Positions 58,036-64,000 of a DNA stretch of 64,000 bases are shown piece by piece; the stretch's first letter is position 1; each line of letters begins with the position of its first letter. The DNA lies in NCBI GenBank assembly GCA_023853785.1, contig JAJIRX010000648.1:372001-436000 (forward strand), written 5' to 3'. The DNA comes from Psilocybe azurescens (taxonomy: Eukaryota; Basidiomycota; Agaricomycetes; Agaricales; Agrocybaceae). The notes under the pieces are model-generated. The model did no database searches. It saw only the letters and a program-made list of their open reading frames with translations, and was not told the origin of the DNA. The position numbers and the translations under genes are program-made.

Positions 58036-60482
58036 ATGCACGGTACTTTGCTGCTAGCCCTATCCTTTGTCATTATCTATGCTACTCGAAAATTCTTAGC
58101 TTTTCGTGAAGCCGTTCGCCTCATCCAGTTTGTCTTTTACACTTATAACAGGTCTTGAGCTGCATCACTGACACACGCACACGTCTCTAGAGATCACCCT
58201 GGACCTCGCCTTGTTCTATCTCCATTGATAGGCACGTTCCTACCAAAAATCAAGTATTTCACGGCCGGAAGTAATCACGCATATGAGGACAGACATGAGA
58301 GTAAGCTTTATAGTAATTCATTTAAAGCAGCTTTCTTATATTTTCGTGATAGAGTTTGCGGCTGCTGGATGGGACATTTATGTCACAGTGAGTGTTAACT
58401 TTTGGCTCACGTTCTTGAACGATGCCTCATTCTCCCAGGTTCATGCTTTACCGAGTCCTCAGACAACAATCTATCTAGCAGATGCTGCAGCTATTAAGGC
58501 TAGTAGTAAACATGATATTTGACACTTTCTCCATCGTCTGAACAGGTTGATTACAGGAGGTGACCAACTCGCGAGCACGGTTTCCTAAGCCGGTTCATCA
58601 TTATGGAGTCTTATCTTTCTACGGCGACAATATTGTGGCGTCTGAAGGAGAACAGTGGAAAAAATATAGGAAGATATGTGCACCAGCCTTTTCTGGGGCA
58701 AGTTGATTGAATTTTGGGCGTTTGATTTGTTTGAGCTTATTCCAATCTCTCGTTCAGCGTAATTATAGCCTTGTCTGGGACGAGACCGTGGATATTGTAA
58801 GAGGCCTCTGCGACGATCACTGGGAGGGACGTAAGGTCATTGAAGTCGATAATTTTGTGGATATCTCATTATCAGTGAGACCTGACATTATTAACTCTAC
58901 ACCTGATGCTTACATTCTGTTCTCAGGTGACTCTTTTTGTCATTAGTGCAGCTGGTGAGACTTATGGGCTTGTGATCTGATATGTGGTGAGATTGACCGA
59001 ATCCCAAGGCTTTGGTAAAAAAATATCCTGGAAAGACGATGCTGAACCCCCAGCGGGACACCTCATGACCTTCAAAGAGTCTATGCGAATCGTGACAGCC
59101 GATATCATGTTTAAAATTGCTTGTCCCGATTGGATGATGAGCTTGACGAAGAGGCTGCGTCGTGCCAGGTTGGCCTTCAAGGAATTACGTGTGGGTCATT
59201 TACAACGGAAGTCTTGCCACTCGTTGATTATCTTTCACCAGAGCTACATGGTGGAGATGATTGAAGAGCGTCAGAAGTCACAAAAGACAGAACACCATGA
59301 TCTTTTTACTGGTCTTTTGCGAGAAAATGACCATGCAGTTGACTTCTCAACGTTAACGGAAGATGAATTAATCGGTGAAACGATACCTATCTTAATCTCA
59401 AATCAATAAAAACTCTGACAGCTCGTTTACCCCAGGAAATGTCTATGTGTTTCTGGTTGCCGGGCATGAGGTAGTGCTTATAGTATTGCTTCTGTGAAAG
59501 GTTTATACTCACACTTCACTACGCTACAGAGTACTGGGCATACACTGGCCTTCACATTTGCACTCCTAGCGCTATACCCAGATGAGCAAGAGAAATTACT
59601 GGAGCAGATTCGATCTGTTATACCCGAAGGACACGATCCCGTAAGTACCGATTTCAACCTCGTGCCTTGACCTCAACAACTTCAAGAATTACTCACTTGT
59701 GATCAGAAATATAGGGATATGAATCTACTGACATATGCCACCGCGTATGTTGCCTTTATGAATATCTTAGATTAGACATGCTGATAGTTCTACAGAGTGA
59801 TGTATGAGAGTATGAGGATGTACCCTGTCGTAAGTTCTCGTTTTGATGCTATTGTATAGTTTAAACACTTATGGAATATCTAGCTCAATCATATACCCAA
59901 AACTTCAATTGAAGACACAACTTTGGTTGCTACCAACTCCAATGGCGACAAAATTACAGTACCAGTTCCAAAAGGGACGGATATCAACATATTGGCGGCC
60001 GGATTACATTATAACCGTAATTTTCAATGAACCATATCATTGCTTTTCACTCGTTTACCTTACCATTTTACAGCTCGATATTGGGAAGATCCACATTCTT
60101 TCAGGCCAGCTCGTTTTCTGAAAGACTGGCCTCGTGATGCTTTTTTCCCTTTCAGCGCCGGTAAGTATTTGAGACTTCAAACCACCAAATCACGGCGCTA
60201 ATGTGAGTCATTCAGGCGCGCGCGCGTGTCTTGGAAAAAAAGTACGTCGTCCATTAGTTTATGGAGTATCAGTACATCTCAAGTCCTTATTTTAATGTGA
60301 TCTTTAGGTTCTTTGAGACAGAAGCAGTCGCAACGCTTGCCATGCTTGTTTCCCGGTATAAAATCACCATCAAAGAGGAACCACAATTTACAGGCGAGAC
60401 CTTCGAACAGCGGAAAACGAGGGTCATGGCCTGTGAGAGGTTTCTTACAACTGTGTACGATACATTCTTTCGAGGTTTTTGA
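58036..60482 (+). CDS. Cytochrome P450 monooxygenase
   Basis: ER-anchored haem-thiolate monooxygenase; the substrate is unknown. The ATG at 58036 gives a hydrophobic anchor (MHGTLLLALSFVIIYATRKF). Then DHPGPRLVLSPL (proline-rich hinge), GEQWKKYRKICAPAFSG (helix C, W-x-x-x-R), KDDAEPPAGHLMTFKESMRI, the I-helix FLVAGHE spliced to STGHTLAFTFALLALYPDEQ, the K-helix YESMRMYP (E-x-x-R), PRYWEDPHSFRPARF, and the haem loop FPFSAGARACLGKKFFETEA with the Cys ligand. It ends near IKEEPQFTGETFEQR. About 14 short introns. Two of them use GC donors: 58499-58556 (gctagt) and 58698-58757 (gcaagt). All catalytic motifs are present, so it is probably functional. It sits alone between BTB copies, without a clear metabolic cluster. 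Confidence 0.88.
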
Positions 60483-60838
60483 TTGTCATTGAATCTTACG
60501 ATGATATTACAGTCCCACCCGGATCCCGCTCGTCTTTACTCGTAGAGCATAAACAACTTTTTTGAGCGGTAGTAACCTGTCAGTGAGAGAGCATTAGGAA
60601 ACTCATAGCCGCTTTCTTTGATGGTTAAACGTCAGGGCCTCACATCTTAATTTCCTCTTAGATACTATAACTTGGTACCACTGTAATCAAGACTCCAAAA
60701 TGCTGATATTTCCAGAATATAGTTAATCGATGATCACTCCTAACCTACCTGTCCTAGTTACCAAAATGCTAGTTGCCGGATCGTCTTCAACTCCTGTGCC
60801 CTTTCTCCACAATAAGTATATGTACATGTGCCATGTCC
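60483..60838. other. Convergent intergenic region P450 / BTB copy 3
   Basis: 356 bp between two stops. Nothing is recognised apart from probable 3' ends. Confidence 0.4.
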
Positions 60839-61826
60839 TCAAGAAGGCTTCCCCAGGAAGGTGTCGAAAGATGGGATTTCAAGAATACGGCTATGACATA
60901 ACTTGGCGAGTTTGATGATTTGAACGCACTTGAAATCCGGTTTGGCTGCCCCATTGTGGCCTCTTTCAATCGCAGCACAGCAGCCAGGCATTCTGATACC
61001 TTTGTCGCATGCGGCTTGCAGCGTATCATTGAGAGCGGACACCGTGTCTATCTCCTCCCAAGTTGCGACCCAGGTATATAGCAAGGACCTGCACGTACCG
61101 CAGATTCTACTAGTATCAGAATCCGACAGCGATGACTGCCATGGGGAACTCGGGTTCAAATGGCAGTAATGTAGGGAGGAAGGGGGTATTTGGGTGATAT
61201 GCTTGACAGCATCCTTAAACACCGCCGTCCAGGCGTCACGGTACAGTGACTGGAATTCTGATAGAATCAGCAAAATTCGATAACCTTTGTAAAAAAAAAA
61301 TGAAACTATTACCCATGGCACCATAAAAGCAGGAGGTAGTTGTTTTAGTATAGATGTAAACGGCGAACGCGCGAGATATTGTGCAGTCTCGTTCATCAGC
61401 TTAGGGTGATCATGCTTGATGGCGTATACAAATATCTCGCTTGGGTAAGATAAGAGAAATGCTCTAAAATGAAGCTCTAAAAAGTCCAAGCGCAAGAGAA
61501 GGCTCCAATAACACGCACCTAAGTCGTGTGTTACACGTGTTGTAGGCGGAAAATATTTCATACTTTCCAACAGCTTCTGCAACGGCGGCAAGCAACTCAA
61601 ACTCCTTGATATCCTCAAGGTCTGGGTGCCTCTTCGGATATATGAAGTCAAAGCAAATACGAAGTACATTCGCAGGTTCACTCAGCACTACCACCTCGCC
61701 GGCTGTGTCGATTTCAGGTCCTGGAAAGGCGCCAGTGTAGGCCGAAAGCATTGCGCGATGTAAATCGAATACGACACCGTCAATAGACTGAATCTTTATG
61801 TCTGTGTTCCCGGTATTCATGTTCAC
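60839..61826 (-). CDS. BTB/POZ domain protein with C-terminal Cys-rich module, copy 3
   Basis: More diverged member of the local BTB family. NTGNTDIKIQSIDGVVFDLH, RAMLSAYTGAFPGPEIDTAG, VVVLSEPANVLRICFDFIYP, KRHPDLEDIKEFELLAAVAE and NTCNTRLR make up the BTB part. Then come EIFVYAIKHDHPKLMNETAQ, YLARSPFTSILKQLPPAFMV and SLYRDAWTAVFKDAVKHITQ. The C-terminal module reads CGTCRSLLYTWVATWEEIDT, ACDKGIRMPGCC, KCVQIIKLAKLC and SFDTFL. The third Cys of the first cluster is Ser. By analogy with copies 1, 2 and 4 a tiny first exon should exist, since tccag precedes TGAACATGAATACC, but I could not find it; the start at 61826 is therefore provisional. Confidence 0.82.
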
Positions 61827-62564
61827 TGGATAATGACAAAATTAGTCGCATCTCATTGACACATTAGTGAAGTGCGTTTGAAGTCACCAGCACTAGTCTG
61901 AAGGTTAGATGGCGTTTAAAAGTAAGGATTCGCCGCGGATAACAAGTTAACGTGCTGAGATTAACCACCGTTTGATCAGTCAATGCTTTTATCCCTTGGC
62001 AATGTCAGCCACAGGTAATTGAGGCTGCGACTGGAAAGTGATCAGTTGGCAATATCAGTGGGAGCGTTGCAGCAAATGAATGGCTCCTCACGCGCACGAG
62101 TCACCTAATCTCTCGAAATCAGATTTTCCCACACTCAAACATATGGCTCCCAGTTTCAGTCCATCTTCATGAGGATCATATGGGCAAGTCATCGTTAGCG
62201 CCTTGTGTTTTTTTAAGCAACTGATGTCCATCTTTAAAGGTCGAGAGATTTTATATCCTCCAGGTCATTACGAATGCCAAACGAATCCAGTGCGTACCAC
62301 TAGTGCATGATTACGATCATGGGTGCCTCTTCTCTCTGCATAAGCGTAGTTAGAAGTTAGTACATAAAGCATCCGAAAAGGCAGGCGCTTATAACGAGTG
62401 ATATAGGGATCCAGATCTGATCTCAACGACCCACATCCGTGTTTTGCATAAGTTACAAAATAAGGGCAAGTCTGTTCACTTGATAACTCACCCCTAGTAT
62501 ACTGTGAACGTCAAGCACGAATCGAGCGAAGTCTAGCTGACAGCTCTTATACCGTAAATAGCTC
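61827..62564. other. Intergenic between BTB copies 3 and 4
   Basis: 0.74 kb with the promoter of copy 3 and the 3' end of copy 4. A minus-strand ORF (62453-62635) overlaps the copy 4 stop region and is not supported. Confidence 0.4.
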
Positions 62565-63615
62565 TCATTGACTCTGTCCGATATAGGTATTGAAGGGAGG
62601 AATAGCTTGGATAAAGCCTTGACAGATTTTCGCAAGCTTGACGATGTGAGTGCATCTATGGTCCGGTTTTGGATTAGTCAAAGGACCTCCAAACGGCATG
62701 CGGTTCCCGTCGGATACGGCGCAGCACTGCAACCCAGTATTCTTGTCGCACGCAGTACGAAGCGCGTCATTGAGATCCGAGACGTTGTTGATCTCCTCCA
62801 GGTTAGAAACCCATATAAACAACGTGCACCGGCAAGCGTTGCAGATCAGGTCTGGCAAAATGGTAGGACCTGAAGAGAATGTGGGTGAATGGCACTGGTT
62901 TGACGACGTGGCTGATATATTCTTTATATATTTGGTTGCTTCCTTAAACACGGCTAACCAAGCTTCGTGGTACCGCGACTGCGTAGGTAGTCTCGTCAAC
63001 CTAAACTGCTTTGAAGACAATGGTCCTACTTACCCAAGGAACCATGTAAGCGGGAGGTATTTGCTGCAGCACTGGAATAAATGGAGAACGGGCGAGGTAT
63101 GGAACCGCCTCGTTGATCAGCTTTGGATGATCGTGTTTGATTGCGTAGACGAGGATTTCTGTTGCATATTGTGGAAGAAATGACCTTATGTGATCAAGAT
63201 GACGCACAATTCCCTCATTAATTCATGAATACAGACTGTAACTCTACGCACCTAAATCGCGTGTTACAAGTGTTTATGGCGGCAAAGATCTCGTATTTCC
63301 CGACAGCCTCTGCCACAGCCGCGAGCAGTTCAAAGCTAGTGATGTCTTCCAGATCTGGATGTCTCTTCGGGTACACGAAATCGAAACATATCCGAAGTAC
63401 ATTGGCAGTTTCACTCAGCTCTACTACTTGGCCACCAGTGTCGATGTCAGGTCCAGGGAAAGCTCCTGTGTTCGCCCCAAGCAGTGTGCGATGCAGATCA
63501 AACTCGACTCCATCAACAGAGCGAACTTTGATGTCCGAGTTACTACTGTCAACTGATCGATTGGATTAATTGCAAGTAAGGAATAGACGAGAAAAAACTG
63601 ACAGACTGTGGACAT
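62565..63615 (-). CDS. BTB/POZ domain protein with C-terminal Cys-rich module, copy 4
   Basis: The start at 63615 gives the short first exon MSTV, spliced over an intron of about 50 bp to VDSSNSDIKVRSVDGVEFDL, then HRTLLGANTGAFPGPDIDTG, VVELSETANVLRICFDFVYP, KRHPDLEDITSFELLAAVAE and EIFAAINTCNTRFR. The middle part has EILVYAIKHDHPKLINEAVP, YLARSPFIPVLQQIPPAYMV and YHEAWLAVFKEATKYIKNIS. The C-terminal module reads CNACRCTLFIWVSNLEEINN, ACDKNTGLQCC, RCTHIVKLAKIC and PPFNTYIG. No frame break was seen. Closest in arrangement to copy 3. Confidence 0.85.
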
Positions 63616-64000
63616 TTTGGAAGGGAGACAAAGAAGTTCATCCAGATTCCTGTGGCATAATCTGCCTCCCAATTTGAAACCCAGACGGCACGAATACAAG
63701 TTAGGGGCTTCTTTGGTCTTGCTGAGTCAAAAATAGCTTCACTGAGCTCCTTCTGTCGCAGTATATTGACGTTTAACGAGGTAGGGTACTGTGATTCATT
63801 ACCTGCTTTGGCCTTTCTGGAGGCAAGAACCAAAATATCAAATATACAGGGACACTGCCTGGTCTGCTTGTCGATACAATTGCGAGAAGAAGGAGAAAAA
63901 ACTTCGGATTCGCGGGCATAAAGAATTACTTGCATTCTCGTTATCTTCATAGGAGATCTCTGAGACATACAAAGTAAGTGGGAGAAAGTAAGTATTTACA
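63616..64000. other. Right edge, promoter region of BTB copy 4
   Basis: A minus-strand ORF crosses this stretch but has no family resemblance and continues into the BTB first exon in another frame. Nothing else is recognised. Confidence 0.35.

Noticed and set aside
62650..63183. 177-codon plus-strand ORF
   Set aside because: Antisense to the C-terminal exons of BTB copy 4.
63549..63968. 139-codon minus-strand ORF at the right edge
   Set aside because: No family resemblance, no splice link, and it overlaps the first exon of BTB copy 4 in another frame.

Overview
The window looks like nuclear DNA of a mushroom-forming basidiomycete (Agaricomycetes). The genes carry many short introns of about 45-65 bp. 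Conserved fungal housekeeping genes sit beside families typical of Agaricomycetes: F-box, BTB/POZ, cytochrome P450, SAT4-like membrane proteins and DUF6589/RecQ-like helicase mobile elements. No rRNA, tRNA or CRISPR array could be supported. Identifications rest on recalled family motifs; no database search was run.

Left part (0.9-24.5 kb), gene-dense: an F-box protein (+); a GPATCH1-type G-patch splicing factor (+), convergent with a MAK11 WD40 ribosome-biogenesis protein (-); mitochondrial GatA/HER2 (+), divergent from MAK11; a rhodopsin-like integral membrane protein (-); a BTB relic at 12.6 kb; a large Rho1 GEF (ROM2-like, DEP, two DH domains, PH, CNH) (-); a METTL2/Trm140 tRNA m3C methyltransferase (+), divergent from the GEF; and an amino-acid permease (-).

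Middle part (24.5-46.5 kb): a gene-poor stretch with a decayed coding segment, a 28-bp palindrome and a 687-bp Tc1/mariner-like TIR element (28338-29024). Then comes an 8-kb Rxt3 (Rpd3L histone deacetylase complex) gene with very long polyQ and RE/RD repeats, a 456-bp PIF/Harbinger-like MITE (38999-39454) with TAA target duplication, a hidden two-exon 64-aa gene (40361-40605), a PA-domain-like membrane protein and an uncharacterised 596-aa protein.

Right part (46.5-64 kb): an array of four minus-strand BTB genes sharing a C-terminal Cys-rich module, with two further BTB relics, broken up by an intact-looking P450 and by a 6.2-kb mobile element (49613-55856). That element has 59-bp terminal inverted repeats (57/59 identical) and encodes, convergently, a degenerate RecQ-like helicase and a DUF6589 protein. 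It is the strongest candidate for a poorly described system.

A cross-cutting observation: several otherwise conserved genes (GatA, METTL2, GPATCH1, F-box, Rxt3, PA protein) change reading frame exactly at short mononucleotide runs. This is better explained by homopolymer errors in the assembly than by biology, so gene models here should be read with that in mind.
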